Shown here in pieces: positions 24,680 to 36,700 of a stretch of DNA of 64,000 nt (positions within the stretch are counted from its first letter, which is position 1; every line of letters starts with the position of its first letter). The position numbers were made by a program, and so were the translations under genes. The notes under the pieces are model-generated. The model was not told the DNA's origin. It searched no databases and saw only the letters and a program-made list of their open reading frames with translations. The DNA comes from Siphonodentalium dalli (taxonomy: Eukaryota > Mollusca > Scaphopoda > Gadilida > Siphonodentaliidae), in the NCBI GenBank assembly GCA_032622095.1, contig CP136065.1, forward strand, positions 54,121,949-54,185,948, given 5' to 3'.

Positions 24680-25770
24680 ATGCCAATCATGTAAGCTTAT
24701 TGAAAAGCACTAGAAATCTCAGAAAAATCACAGAACATTCATTAACTAAACTTGTCATATATATAAGGTTCAGCATCCATACACATAGGTTACCTGCAGT
24801 ATGTATGTGACAAAGATGTGTATGCACAGCAGCGTATTCTCTCACGTTGTGACTAACCCTAGCTAGATGACTATATGGTCACCCAGTCTATGTATAAATT
24901 ATATAATTATCGATCTGCAGTCTATTCCATTATCCAATAACAAACAATGGAAGAACATACTGATAAAATACTTGTCTTCTTTGCAAAGGGCCATAACTAT
25001 GTTAAAAAAAAACTTGTATCAAACCCATATTCGAACTCGATCTGTATTTTTGGGCTGAGAAATACAAATACAAAATTAGATTCCGATCGGATACAAAATG
25101 TTTGAGTTATTGCACCTTGCGTAAAGTGTCTACATACAAACAGACAGACAGCCTCGGACAAACGACGAGTGGTCAATCCGTAAGTCGATACAATGGTATC
25201 ATTGGTATGGCTACACATCAAAACGGAACTTGCCAATGAGACACATTAAAATATGTTGTGACAGAAATTACCGATTTTGAGAATCTATGAGGAATATCAT
25301 TGTTTATTGTTAACCTCCTCAATTTACGAGAGCATATATATAAATGACAAGTATATACGTGTTATGTAAGTATGCAGGCAAATGATAAACTAATCACAAT
25401 ATTAATCACAATATTATTTTACAGTGTTTACGCCATGTCACACGCATGCGATCGGGTTCTGACATTTTCAAGTTTCAAGTGTTAGTGAGGTCAGTGATAA
25501 TCTAATATAGAATTTAGAAATGGGAAGGCATACATAGAAGTGCCTGAATACCAGTTGCCCTTTTAAAAACCTGAATAGCAATATTACACCAATCAGCAGC
25601 CAGATTCTTTCAAGTGGATTCTGGTTTATCTTCAAAGTTCATGAATTAAAGAAGCGTAACACTATTGATTTAGTTGCTTGTAACTGTTTGGGCCAGCAGT
25701 AGAATTGGGCCAACTCACATCCAAATATACCACAATGTTATTTCAAATTTGAAAACAATAACAGTGAGAC
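24680..25770. other. No gene; fragment of a tandem-core element
   Basis: 24975-25175 has GGGCCATAACTATG and CAGACAGACAG words like the tandem-core elements but no repeated monomer. The rest is unassigned. Confidence 0.4.
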
Positions 25771-25782
25771 TGATAGAGCAGT

Positions 25783-26036
25783 CAAGCCTTGAAATACTGT
25801 GCCTGTCATTTGCAGAATGAGGTCCCCAGAGGGTGAATTTAGTGAAGCTACCCCGCATAGCGGGCTAGCACCACCAAATTCACCCTCTGGGAACCTCATT
25901 CTGCTGAGGTGTAAGCAGAATGAGGTCCCCAGAGGGTGAATTTGGTGATGCTAGCCCACTATGCGGGGTAGCTTCACTAAATTCACCCTCTGGGGACCTC
26001 ATTCTGCAAATGACAGGCACACTATTTCAAGGCTTG
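25783..26036. mobile_element. hAT-like MITE (family H), 254 bp, 8-bp TSD
   Basis: Perfect TSD AGAGCAGT at 25775-25782 and 26037-26044, TIR CAAGCCTTGAAATA. Each half is itself a hairpin: CAGAATGAGGTCCCCAGAGG ... and its complement, around GCTACCCCGCATAGCGGG. Relatives at 42.3-43.3, 53.8, 54.1 and 63.3 kb. Confidence 0.9.
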
Positions 26037-26044
26037 AGAGCAGT

Positions 26045-26714
26045 GATGTTAAATGGTTTAAACTCTACTTGTTATAATAGAATATAAAGAAGCAATTATC
26101 TTATAAAGGCCTTAAATAGATTTTCAATCAAATATGTTGTGATGTTCTAAAAGTTATGGGGCCCTTGTGAGACTCACTGAGTCAAACATTTGATTAAAAG
26201 TATGTTAAAATTCAACATTTGATCTGAAATCCACATAGTGGATGGAAAAGGAAATAATCAGAACATTCTCAACCTCTTTCTCAGAATGAAATTCTCAACT
26301 GTTGTTGCTTCAGGAATGAAATTTCTAGCTATAGAATATTTTGGCAAATGATGGGGATGAGATACCCCTCCCAAACTCCTACTCCTGTTGCCACGAGCCT
26401 GGATATCACCCAAATGAAGTGACTTGTAGTTCTCCAATACATATGTTAGTGTAGATAGAACAAACCAAAACAGAGCTATAATACATGTATTGTGATTTAT
26501 GTAGGAGCAAGCTTTAGTAGTTTGCCTGTCTGCGAAAAAAAACCTCATGAATATGATGTGAGTTACCTGATGTAATGTAAATCTCCAATCACATTGGTTG
26601 AAGTGGACATTCTGACCATAATTAATGGGAAAGAGCACACAGCCTTTTAAAATTTGGTGAAGGATACACAGCATTTAGCATGAGTGGGAATGATTACATA
26701 ATGATTGGTCCAAC
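26045..26714. other. No gene recognised
   Basis: Holds the longest minus-strand frame of the window (138 codons, 26674-26258), but its composition is that of translated AT-rich DNA with no domain, so it is not called. Confidence 0.4.
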
Positions 26715-28195
26715 TTAAAGATGGTCTATCTCTTCCTAATAACATTTAAAACAAGAGGTACGCTGTTGCGTGGCATTTGCCCCCGACCGTAGCAATTCGG
26801 ATTAAGCATGGACGAAACTGCGGATATCCGATGAGGTCTATATGACCATTCCAAAAGAAGTTCGTACTAGAAATTCCGGAAACCCAAAAACAAGCGATTC
26901 GGAAACCCAAAAACAAGTACAAATTAAAATTTTCTAAGTTGAAAAAAGGGCCATAACTCTGGCAAAAATCATCAGATCATACCGAAATTCGCACTTGACA
27001 TCTATTTTCATATAATTGATCCACAAAAATACGGGATTTGCAATCGTACCACCAAAGCTCACGCTATCATTTGGAAACCCAAAAAACTAGACAAAATTTG
27101 AATTTTCTAAGTAAAAAAAGGGCCATAACTCTAGTGAAATTGGGTGGACAAAACCTGCGCTATGCATGTAGCTGTTCCCCCATGCTGCTCTATCACCATA
27201 CCAAATATCAGCTAAATCTGCCCAGCGGTTGCTAAACAATAATGCAAAATGTTTGTATGGACGGACAAAATTCAAATTTTCTAAGTTGAAAAAAGGGCCA
27301 TAACTCTGGCAAAAATCATCAGATCATACCCAAATTCGCACTTGACATGTATTTTCATATAACTGATCCACAAAAATACGGGATTTGCAATCGTATCACC
27401 AAAGCTCACGCTATCATCTGGAAACCCAAAAAACAAGAGAAAATTTGAATTTTCTAAGTTAAAAAAGGGCCATAACTCTGGTGAAAATGGGTGGACGAAA
27501 CCCGCGCTATGAATGTAGCTGTTCCCCCATGCTGCTCTATCACCATACCAAATATCAGCTAAATCTGCTAAGCGGTTGCTGAACAATGATGCAAAATGTT
27601 TGTACGGACGGAATAAATTGAATTTTCTAAGTAAAAAAAGGGCCATAACTCTGGTGAAAATGGGTGGACGAAACGCGCGCTATGCATGTAGCTGTTCCCC
27701 CATGCTGCTCTATCACCATACCAAATATCAGCTAAATCTGCCAAGCGGTTGCTGAACAATAATGCAAAATGTTTGTACGGACGGACGTACGGACAGAGAC
27801 GTCGACTATATACCCGCCGACTTCAAGTCGGGGGCATAATAATTTCCAGGGTAATATGTGAGTCGAAGACACCTGTCCGGAAAGGCTTCTATCAATTAAT
27901 ATTGATTTTATATCATTATGTTCTTATGTAATGCGATAATCAAGTGTGACATTTTTTTGTTACTATTTTTAGATAGAGTTATCCTGCATGGTACACTCAG
28001 AACAGACACGAGCCGTAAATGCGAGCCATAAAATGTTGTAAATTGATTGTATGTATGTTACACAAGAACATTCTAAATAAAATCAATATTAATTGATAGA
28101 AGTGCTTCCAGACAGGGGTTTTCGATTCATATTTATCATTTTCTACCGAGGAAACTATATAAAACTTGTTATATGAAGAGCTAGACCATCTTTAA
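26715..28195. mobile_element. TTAA-bounded element carrying tandem-core element C
   Basis: TTAA-AGATGGTCTA at 26715 and TAGACCATCT-TTAA at 28195, with pairing continuing through GCTCTTC. A second inverted pair lies inside (27855-27905 with 28083-28135, via CTATCAATTAATATTGAT). A related end, GACCATCTTTAA, is at 37843. Class uncertain. Confidence 0.6.
26778..27838 (-). mobile_element. Tandem-core element C ('pearl'-like)
   Basis: Minus-strand order: terminal hairpin TATGCCCCCGACTTGAAGTC... (27811-27838), TATAG, (CCGT)-type stretch (27773-27801), five monomers of about 173 bp, then the far end GGTCGGGGGCA at 26778. Monomers begin near 26948, 27120, 27294, 27467 and 27641 and are of two types in the order A-B-A-B-B. 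All carry AAAAGGGCCATAACTCT. Non-coding. Confidence 0.8.
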
Positions 28196-28447
28196 ACTTT
28201 ACTTTGACAAATTTGGACTTATAGTAAGTTATTAGCCCAAGTTTCGACTTTCGACGTAAACCAGCTTGTGATATCGGTGAGATGATAGTTTAGTAAGTTT
28301 ACTAAACATATTAGCATCTTGCTCTACTGATATCACTAGCTATTTTACGTCTGAGGAAGCTTTGGCTAGTAAGTTATATGCATGTATGATGTACCTTATC
28401 ATCAATATATAAGTTAATAAACATTAATCAGCCAAATATACATGCAA
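28196..28447. other. No feature recognised
   Basis: AT-rich spacer before the MRPS34 3' end. A 21-bp direct repeat, CTGAACTCGTCACTACATT, lies just beyond it at 28580-28623. Confidence 0.4.
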
Positions 28448-28453
28448 TTTATT
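28448..28453 (-). terminator. Candidate MRPS34 poly(A) signal AATAAA
   Basis: Reading the minus strand, AATAAA (tttatt on plus) lies about 320 nt after the MRPS34 stop. It is the first clear consensus hexamer I see downstream. Position is plausible; unproven. Confidence 0.35.
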
Positions 28454-28772
28454 AACACAAATTGACTGTAATCACTCAAAATATGTAAACTTCAGAAATA
28501 CCTAATTACCAACAGACAAAACTTTGGGAACCCTGTTTACCCACGCAGTCTAACTTTTAGTGGGAAACTGTGTACATGTACACTGAACTCGTCACTACAT
28601 TCTGAACTCGTCACTACATTCTGAAATCCTCTGTACTCATTCCCATTTTTTTGTAAGAGCACTGAGAGCAACACCTTCAGTTTCACTCTGCCTGTGTATA
28701 CCATACACTCAAGGCAACCAGACAGAGCTATGCACAACATGTCAGTCATGATGTTGTGACTCAGTGAAGTCA

Positions 28773-29081
28773 TCATTCGTCATCGATCAAATCAACTCGA
28801 CCATCATAGTCTAGAATATCTCTCTGTATTTTCAGTCCCGATGGATCTTCCCCCTTTTTCTTCATTTGTTCCTTTTCCAATAACTCCAGTAGAGGTGGAA
28901 TACTGATATATTTAGGCACCTGTTTGATTGCAAGGGGTTCTCCTCTAAGTTTACAAAATTCATCTTCAGCATGTTTCGGAACAAGTTGCCAGTCAGGTTT
29001 ATTGGTACCAGGAACTGGTACCTCTCCAAGAACACGGTTGCGGAATACAGCATTTCCCCAGCAATTTACTGTCCGTATTCT
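28773..29081 (-). CDS. MRPS34: MRPS34 exon 2 and stop
   Basis: 309 nt after the acceptor cttctttcag, phase 0, ending GAC GAA TGA. It encodes RIRTVNCWGNAVFRNRVLGE, then DWQLVPKHAEDEFCKLRGEP, IPPLLELLEKEQMKKKGEDP and the acidic tail DLIDDE. W-x-L-V-P-K-H is the strongest family match. Confidence 0.92.
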   Translation of the reverse strand, partial: RIRTVNCWGNAVFRNRVLGEVPVPGTNKPDWQLVPKHAEDEFCKLRGEPLAIKQVPKYISIPPLLELLEKEQMKKKGEDPSGLKIQRDILDYDGRVDLIDDE

Positions 29082-32000
29082 CTGAAAGAAGATTTCAAGA
29101 TATACTGTTAATATTTTTGGCCTTGTTTCATAACATGCTCATAATATTAAGACCCGACCACCTTTGAAGGTGGTGAAATATGCAGTGGGAAATGTCCGAA
29201 TATCCAGATCACATTTCTATGATTCGTGATTCACCATACATATAGAGGATGGCTTTAGTCCACCCAAGTAGACTTATCATTAAAGAACTTATTTTATATG
29301 TGTACCTTTACAACTGTTCTTTCAAGAGGACTCGTAAATGTCCAGACATTAAATAACCTCAAGATTGCCTGATAAGTCTACTTTTGTGGAATAAGGACAG
29401 CTTATAATCAGGTCTAGGTGAACTACTGTTTGGTCTCTATATTATAAGACCGATCAGTCTTCCTGGCACAGAACTCTCAGGTGCCTAATAATAGTGTTCG
29501 CAGGATTATTAATTTTGGAGAAAATTCCCAATGATCACTATTATTTGGCATTGAGACATAGAGTGAAATTACCATCGCTATAATTAATTTCAGCCTAAAT
29601 CCCCATCACTTGTATTAGGCCATCACAATTATTAGGCACCTGATAGTACTCATTGATGTAAGAGAGCAACTTTAAATTCTTAAATATTTAAATTATGTTT
29701 GTTTGAAGTTTTTTTTACATGTTTATATGGAATATTCTCAGTGAATTATTATTCCATATCAATCAAATTCAATCAGAATCAGAATGAATTTGTTTTAAGT
29801 ATATTGTACATTATAAAACATTTTATAGTGACCCGTATCCCAGATTCATAAAGCTGTACAGGCTGAGAAAGACTGATCGGTCTAATGATCGGCACTTCGC
29901 ACAGACCTGATAATGTTGGCCGAATGTGCTGTGCATCTTACCAACTGAGACACTAGTTCAAGTTTCCTTCAACGTCAATCAGCCAGTGAAATTGGTTTGG
30001 ATAATGCTGGTTATACATTGAAGTCCTGTATATATAACTTTCTGTACCAGACTTTATGCCCAGATCCAGTGGCGGGATGTTTGGTCACTTTTAATAAATT
30101 TTATTGCAGAAATCAATGTACATGTATACCTATAATATACACTATAGAGATTGACATCTTTAAGTCATCTTATGGTCATAGTAATCATATTATAATCTAA
30201 CTTTCTTGTTAAATTGAGCATAGAATATGCCGTGTAATTAAGAGAACATCAGTTTGTTTACATTTGATTCAAACTGTCACTTCATGAGGTCAAATGAGTT
30301 CATATATATGTAAACGTTGTGTTAAAATATATTTTTCACATTACATTGCTATTATCAGTTGAACTTGACAACTCTTGCAGAGTTCAGAACAAATATCATA
30401 TTTTCTTCGGAATAAACCGGTTTAATTAGTACTTCTTGTAGCAGTCTCATTGAAAGTATAGAAGGCCAACGACTTCTCTGCTTGAGAGGTCTAGATTTCT
30501 TGGTCACAGTCATTATAGATGCTTTTGTGATTACCAAGTTGGGCAATGTTAAGCTCGGTTAGTCCTTGTATGTATAACCATGGCCTTATCGTGCACACAT
30601 GGTTGTACACGGGACAGCCATTTATGACCCCATCCGATGGGATGGCGTGATCAAACCAGTGTCATCCCTGTACATGAGGATTACTGCTTAATGACACCTC
30701 AGCAGGGCATTCATGGTAATTTATACCCTGCTGGACAAAACAAGTGTCCATTGGCACCGCGGTGTATTTGCTGTTCGGTCGCGGTGTCAGAGGTTGTAAC
30801 TGCAGTTGAGCATCGCGGCCGAACGGCAAGTACACTGCGGCCGAGCGGCAAGTACACCATGGCCGAAAGGTAACTACAACGCGGTCGAATGGCATGTACA
30901 TCGTGGTTAGATTTCGGGTTTGTATCATCTTTTTTCAGTTTAATGAACGTACACCGCGGCAACTACACCATGGCCGAATGGCAAGTACACCGCAGCCCAA
31001 CTGTTGTTAGCCGGTGGAGCCGCAGTGTAGTTGCATTTCGGCCGCGGTGGCAACGCTAACCGCACCGCGGTTAAGTGGACACTTGTTTTGTCCAGCAGGG
31101 TATATGCACGCTCGGAGCTCCTGACTTTTGTTTTGCCTAAGATCGAGATAAATCGATCCGGGGTCCAAGCGAGACCTCTGGCCAGTAGTCGAACACGCTA
31201 ACCACTCGGCCATCCAACTCCACAATCAGGTAAAACAGTTCTTGACCTTTAAAAAGATATTACATGCGAATATAAAAGGAAAACTTGGGATGTATTCTAA
31301 TGAAATCTGATATATTCACATTCACAAAAAATGCTACCAGGCGTCAGTATTTAAAGCCTTAATTAAGTCATGAAGTTTTTTGTTTCTTTGTAGACAGAGT
31401 GGTAGCAACTACTAGTAATGAACATCGATTCTAGTGTCGTTTTTTCATGCTATTGTCCGCAATCGCCAGCAGTGTGTAAATAACATTGGCAAAATGTAGC
31501 TCAATTGGGCTGACGGGCTATGATATAAAACGCAATGAGCTACAGGTAAATAGATCATGGCAATATCATACGACTTCCCTGTTGTCGCCCAATGTTTTGA
31601 GTTTTTCAAAGAAAAATTATTCAGCGTTATTTAGTAAAAAATAACCTTGCTTTACTAAATAACGGGCACATCAAAAGAATCACATATAGACACATTTCAA
31701 GAATAATATAGGAAATAAACCTGGCAGGGTGGGTTGGATTGGGGGAGGTTGGCCCTATATTCTATCAAACATCAGCCCAAAATGTCCTTGACGTGGAAGT
31801 CGTGTGAGATTGACTAGATCATTTTGCATGTGTGTCCGACCTGTTAAGGGCTTTGTGGACCCAATTTTTCCAAAATTTCCCAAAATTTTATAGAGTCCAA
31901 ATAAAGGATTCTGTTCATGTATATTAGTAATAATTGAAACCATGCCCATTGATGCAACATTTTGAGAGTATACTTCATGGTGGATTATGTTAGAAATACA

Positions 32001-33107
32001 AAATGTGAAGTTTATTGAGATTTAAAAAAAAATTCATTTACAGGCAATGGTCCAAGAAAAACGAAGTCCAAATCTAAGAATCAAATATGGGAATATGTAC
32101 TGAACACTCTGATGAATGATGTATTACAAAAAAAATATTATATTTCTTGAGTGTTCTTTGATAAAATTACTTTGAACCGGTTGTTGACAAATGATATATA
32201 CTTGCTTAAACGTTGGCTATGTGGGTGGTAGCAGGCACGGGTTAACAGCTGGCCATTGTAACTGCTCTGGACTCTGTTGACAATAGAATGCTAATCCTCA
32301 ATCATACCCCTACCAAATCACCATACTAAATCTAGTAAGTAGGTCACCACTCACTCAGGGTGATCTCCATGTGGATGTTTGACACTGGTAAAAAGCCATT
32401 CACACCAGACTGGACATCAGCCATGAAAGGTTGACCCATTAACTGCTGCCTCTCAGTCAACCATATTATGAAGTTAGTATATCATTTGTCAACAACCGGT
32501 TCAAAGTAATTTTATCAAAGAACACTCAAGAAACATAATATTTTTTTTGTAATACATCATTCATCACAGTGTTCAGTACATATTCCCATATTTGATTCTT
32601 AGATTTGGACTTTGTTTTTCTTGGACCATTGCCTGTAAATTAATTTTTTTTAAATCTCAATAAAGTTCACATTTTGTATTTCTAACATAATCCACCATGA
32701 AGTATACTCTCAAAATGTTGCATCAATGGGCATGGTTTCAATTATTACTAATATACATGAACAGAATCCTTTATTTGGACTCTATAAAATTTTGGGAAAT
32801 TTTGGAAAAATTGGGTCCACAAAGCCCTTAAGTCTTGTCAGAGATTACTCTACTGTGCCGGTGTGCCCCCCCCCCCCCCCCCCACATGACCACATTGGGA
32901 AGTAGTCAGTTATTTATTCACCTGCTCGTAGTCTATATCGACCTCTACCCTCGTCAGTCTGAAGAAGCTTTTTTCAGGATAACGGTCCAGAAATAGTTTT
33001 CTAGCAACTACTCGTCCTTTGCCCAAATTTTTCAAGTTGAGAAGAACTTCCGAGAGTCTATATCCTTTCAGGTCACTGACACGGCCCACAAAACGTGTCG
33101 GCGACAT
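28773..33107 (-). CDS. MRPS34: Mitochondrial ribosomal protein S34 (mS34), two exons
   Basis: Component of the small subunit of the mitochondrial ribosome, a metazoan-type mS34 family with no bacterial counterpart. Joining 33107-32922 to 29081-28773 gives 164 aa. Family landmarks in order are FVGRVSDLKGYRLSEVLLNL, GKGRVVARKLFL, FRLTRVEVDIDY, NCWGNAVF, DWQLVPKHAEDEF and IPPLLELLEKEQ. These parallel human GLGRLVTRKSW, YWRLTRV, GKAWGILTF, WRLVPKHEEEAF and YPPLLRAM. Human MRPS34 is 218 aa, so about 45 N-terminal residues are missing here. The frame is open for nine codons above the ATG, then hits TGA, so either the protein is short or a further 5' exon was not found. The single intron is 3.84 kb. 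Confidence 0.9.
29478..29642. mobile_element. Short palindromic MITE in MRPS34 intron
   Basis: 165 bp from CAGGTGCCTAATAATAGTG to ATTATTAGGCACCTG with further internal pairing. Diverged relative at 21030-21143. Confidence 0.75.
29843..29957 (-). repeat. tRNA-like SINE fragment
   Basis: The minus strand begins ACTAGTGTCTCAGTTGGTAA, close to a tRNA D-arm/A box (CTCAGTTGG). No good B box follows at the expected spacing; a decayed tRNA-derived SINE head is the best guess. Confidence 0.35.
30724..31102. mobile_element. TA-flanked MITE with CG-rich internal repeats
   Basis: TIR TACCCTGCTGGACAAAACAA, paired with its complement ending at 31102, flanked by TA. The interior is made of repeated GGCCGAACGGCAAGTACACC-like words in a GC content far above the surroundings. 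Located in the MRPS34 intron. Confidence 0.8.
31106..31223 (-). repeat. tRNA-Ser/Leu-like SINE head
   Basis: Minus strand: GGAGTTGGATGGCCGAGTGG TTAGCG, an excellent class-II tRNA A box, then GGTCTCGCTTGGACCCCGG where a B box is expected. The B box is degraded (TTGGA for TTCGA) and no acceptor stem closes, so this is a tRNA-derived retroelement or pseudogene, not a working tRNA. Confidence 0.55.
31844..32831. mobile_element. Large inverted repeat, 355-bp arms, TTAA-flanked
   Basis: Arms 31844-32201 and 32477-32831 are near-identical complements (TTAAGGGCTTTGTGGACCCA at the outer end, AACCGGTTGTTGACAAATGA at the inner end), separated by 275 bp of unrelated loop. TTAA at both ends. It lies in the MRPS34 intron and would give a very long hairpin in the pre-mRNA. 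Confidence 0.9.
32866..32883. repeat. Poly-C run
   Basis: About 17 consecutive C just after the inverted repeat and 40 bp before MRPS34 exon 1 ends. Length likely variable or misassembled. Confidence 0.8.
32922..33107 (-). CDS. MRPS34: MRPS34 exon 1
   Basis: ATG at 33107-33105; 62 codons ending DYEQ at a clean CAG|gtgaat donor. It encodes MSPTRFVGRVSDLKGYRL and then the GKGRVVARK and FFRLTRVE blocks typical of mS34. The start is the only ATG in the open frame; the family N-terminal helix is not present downstream of it. Confidence 0.87.
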
Positions 33108-33539
33108 TTTTAAATTTTGAAATCTAGTTACTGTTCAGTATAAGTATATCAACGATCCTGATTTGTTCGTTTTAAATCAAAATTTGCCGAGAAATGAGTT
33201 ACTCAAGGGCGCAGACATATTGGTTTGTGTATATTGCGAAATCCAACCACACGAAACGAAACAAGAAAAAGGCACATTCCAAAGCGTTGAAAGACCACAC
33301 ATTCGCATATAATTTTGATGATAAAACATAATTTTATTTGAGATTTTACTCTCTGTGATAAAGAATAATCATAATTTTGTAATACATACATGAAAATATA
33401 AAATAAAAGGATGTTTTTAACTCTATATCCAGTAACTGTGATGTGATTGACTAAGCCAACAATTCTGACTGCGCACAAACTTGACGCCCAACCTAGGTCT
33501 CCAGTGAGATTAACCTGAAATTATTTCTGCTTGTTGCAG
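33108..33539. promoter_or_regulatory. Probable bidirectional promoter MRPS34 / METTL22
   Basis: The two divergent genes leave only 432 bp between the MRPS34 ATG and the METTL22 acceptor. Both transcripts must start in or very near this interval. It is AT-rich, has no obvious TATA box at a fixed place and no CpG-island-like stretch, and contains none of the repeats that crowd both sides. The absence of insertions is consistent with constraint. Confidence 0.55.
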
Positions 33540-33717
33540 CTTGGTCACACAAGTTGGTGGAAACATATATATAACATCTATTCAATGGATGAGTCACGAA
33601 CTGTTCTATCTATGCAAGAAAACGATGACTTGATTCTCTCAGATGTCCACGTGTCTTTTGGGAGTCAAAAATGCATTTCCAATGAAAATAAAAAGGGTGC
33701 TGAACTCGAACAGTCAG
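33540..33717 (+). CDS. METTL22: METTL22 first coding exon (ATG at 33585)
   Basis: The ATG at 33585 starts MDESRTVLSMQENDDLILSD, which fits the METTL22 N-terminus. A good acceptor (cttgttgcag) ends at 33539, so the 45 nt before the ATG are probably 5'UTR spliced from an upstream non-coding exon that I could not place. The donor at 33718 is CAG|gtccat, which is weak. It is supported because it leaves one nucleotide that joins the two-nucleotide start of exon 2 to form a Val codon. The open frame continues 6 codons into the intron before a stop. Confidence 0.85.
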
Positions 33718-36700
33718 GTCCATATACTAGTATATAAATATAATATATATATCATATGGGAGGCCAAATTCACAATTAATAATTATAGTTATTTATGCTT
33801 AAGTGTGAATTAAGCATAATGCTAACGCTTGGGTGTAATGATATTACGCTTAAGCTTGATGCTATTACGCTTAAGCATAATGCTATTGCGTTTGAGCGTA
33901 ATGCTTAAGAGTAGCCTACTAATTGCCTCATGCACTCACAACTCCATTACGTTTAAGTGTAATACCATACTACCTTACATGTACATAAACTTGTATCATC
34001 TATTCTAAGATGAATATATGCCAAAAGTCACTAGCATCGGTAATTGGCTGCATCCATTTCAGCTCCAGGGGAGTTTTGAGATATGGAATTGAATTTCGCT
34101 TAAGCATAATGCTTCAAGCGTAATGCTTAAGCGTAATTCAGATTTCCATTATGCTTATAAATAAGCGCAATGGAATTTGAATTACGTTTAAGCATTATGC
34201 TTAAGCGTAATATGGAATTTGAATTACGCTTAAGCATTATGCTTAAGCGTAATTGGCTATTAAATGTGAATTTGGCCTCCCATACTAGTATACATATATA
34301 TACACATGTAGTGACATGCCATCCAGAAAAAAAAACAATTATTTATTTTTTATTAACACCGCCCCCATGGAAACCCTCTAGCCATGTGCCATCATCAAGT
34401 TGTTCAATGTTCGAATATTGTCAAGTAACCAATTTTGAATGTGGATTTCCATGCAAATCTGCAGAGCAAAGGTTACAGAGTTGCCCATACTTTGAATTGA
34501 GTGTGACTTGATGTGGTATTAGAAACAACAGGTATTTGTCTGGCAGGTCCGCTTGGAAAGTGTTCCATTATAATGATTATAATGTTGGTGTACTTATTTT
34601 TGAATTTTATATTGATTTTTCAAATGTGGGTCATGTGATGTAATTCCAGAAAAAAATTCTCAAAAAATATATTTATTGTCAAATTTTATAGTTTATCTAG
34701 CACACCAGCCAGTTAAATATTATGTCTGTTCAATGATATGCCTGCTTTGGTTTTCGGACAACTGCTTCATTACATAACTTTTGCTCTGGAGATTTGCACG
34801 GAAATCCCCATTCAAAATTGTTCACTTGACCTCCCCCTTAAAGACATATTATGGACTTGTTCGAGAGCAATTATCGTATAAGTTAGTTCTCAGGCTCTAT
34901 GCCAACCTGGAGAATGTAGCATTCTACTAACATCACTGAAAATTTCTAAGAAATCGACCATACCATTCCATAGAAAACATCCTCTGAACAACGCTTAAGC
35001 GTAATGCATTACGCTTAAGCGTAATTGGCTATTAAATATGAATTTGGCCTCCCATAAGCCCAGCCCCATGTTTTTGTGTCAAAACATTCACAGGCTTACT
35101 GATGCCGATGGGGTCATTGTCACAAGGCTCCGGTCACATTCGTAGCCAGCTTTTTAAATCGATCACAAATGTAGCCAGCTTTTCTATGGCGATCACATTT
35201 GTAGCCAGCTTTTCATATTCATTCAAGCCTCAATGAACAAGATTATGTTAATCTCATTTTGCTGAGTTGATAGACGAAAAAAATGTGATATTAGTTCATC
35301 TATAATAATTCGAGGATTCCGATCAATGTCGTTAGAATGCTCGAATTATTTTCCAATATAAGTTGATAAACGAATTCATTTCTGGGGCATGACGTCGGCA
35401 TTTTAGTCACGAACGCGATGACGTCATTGTTTGCGCCATATAAAGCATGGAATTAGAAAAGCTGGCTACGAATGTGATCGCCGGCGAAAAGCTGGCTACA
35501 TTTGTGATCGATTTAAAAAGCTGGCTACGAATGTGACCGGAGCCTTGTGACAATGACCCCATCGGCCTTACTGATGGGGTGTATATGGTATACATTGTAT
35601 GCATGTGCATTTTTAACGACTGTTAATGCGAGAAATGTTTAGTTATTAAATAAATTACAAAACCTACAGGTAGATACATTTTACAAACTGATCTAGCACT
35701 AAAATTTACTAAATGCACTCTTATCAGCTGATAAATAATCATTTACCTCATCACAAATTACTTGTTCAACCCGACCTCAACCTTGATATAATACTGAGCA
35801 CTGAGTGCATGGCTGTAAACTTTAGTTATTTTCATTTCACTTGCCTCAAAGAGCAATACATGGCTATCTATACACATATTCAGGTTGCTTAACCCTTTTA
35901 TGATGGGAGCTGCGCGGGTGCAGCATTAAAGATCATGTGCCAGTGCATTCTATTATATATGCGAGGCTCGCATATATAAGAGAATGCACTGGCTTACAAG
36001 GTCAAGGTAATTATTGTTGCTAGACCAATGTGTTCTCTTATATATGCGATTCTCCTTACACGGTCAAGGTAAATATTATTAGGCTTAATTTTATTCCCAA
36101 TGATTCAGTGATTTTAGAGACACTCAGTAGTCGATGTCAAGACTCAAGGCCGTTAATTGTGGCATATATATATGCAAACCAAATGCAACAAACAATCTAT
36201 ATTACATTTAAATGAAAAATTTTAATTTTTTTCCATGATAATGTTTTTTTCGTTTGTTTAACCTATACATATTAAATAAATTATCAGATGAAATTATTCT
36301 CCAGTCTCTCACTTCTCCCTATTTTTCACTCACTTCTCCCTATTTCTGCCAGAGGGAGAAGTCACTTCTCCCTATTCTCAACCTGCAAGCTGAGGCCTGT
36401 TAGGCTAATGTATTCTCTTATATATGCGAGGCTCCCAATGGGAGACTCGCATGTATAAGAGAATGCATTGACACTTGGTTTTCGCAAAATTCAGGAAGCT
36501 CCAGTCAAGGAAGGGTTAATATCCAAACCACTCAACTCTGTCGCTCAGTATTATAATCTGAGTTAAAATTTGATCATTGTTATATCTTCTTATTACAGTG
36601 ACAGCATTTGAGTTCCAGGTGGCACATGTCAGAGGAAAAAGTGGTTGTGAAGATATTCATCTTGATGACTCGACATTCCAAAGACCATTCACAGGCACTA

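Noticed and set aside
26258-26674. 138-codon open frame (-), longest in the window
   Set aside because: Composition is that of translated AT-rich DNA (Phe, Ile, His, Asn rich) with no family resemblance or neighbouring exon.
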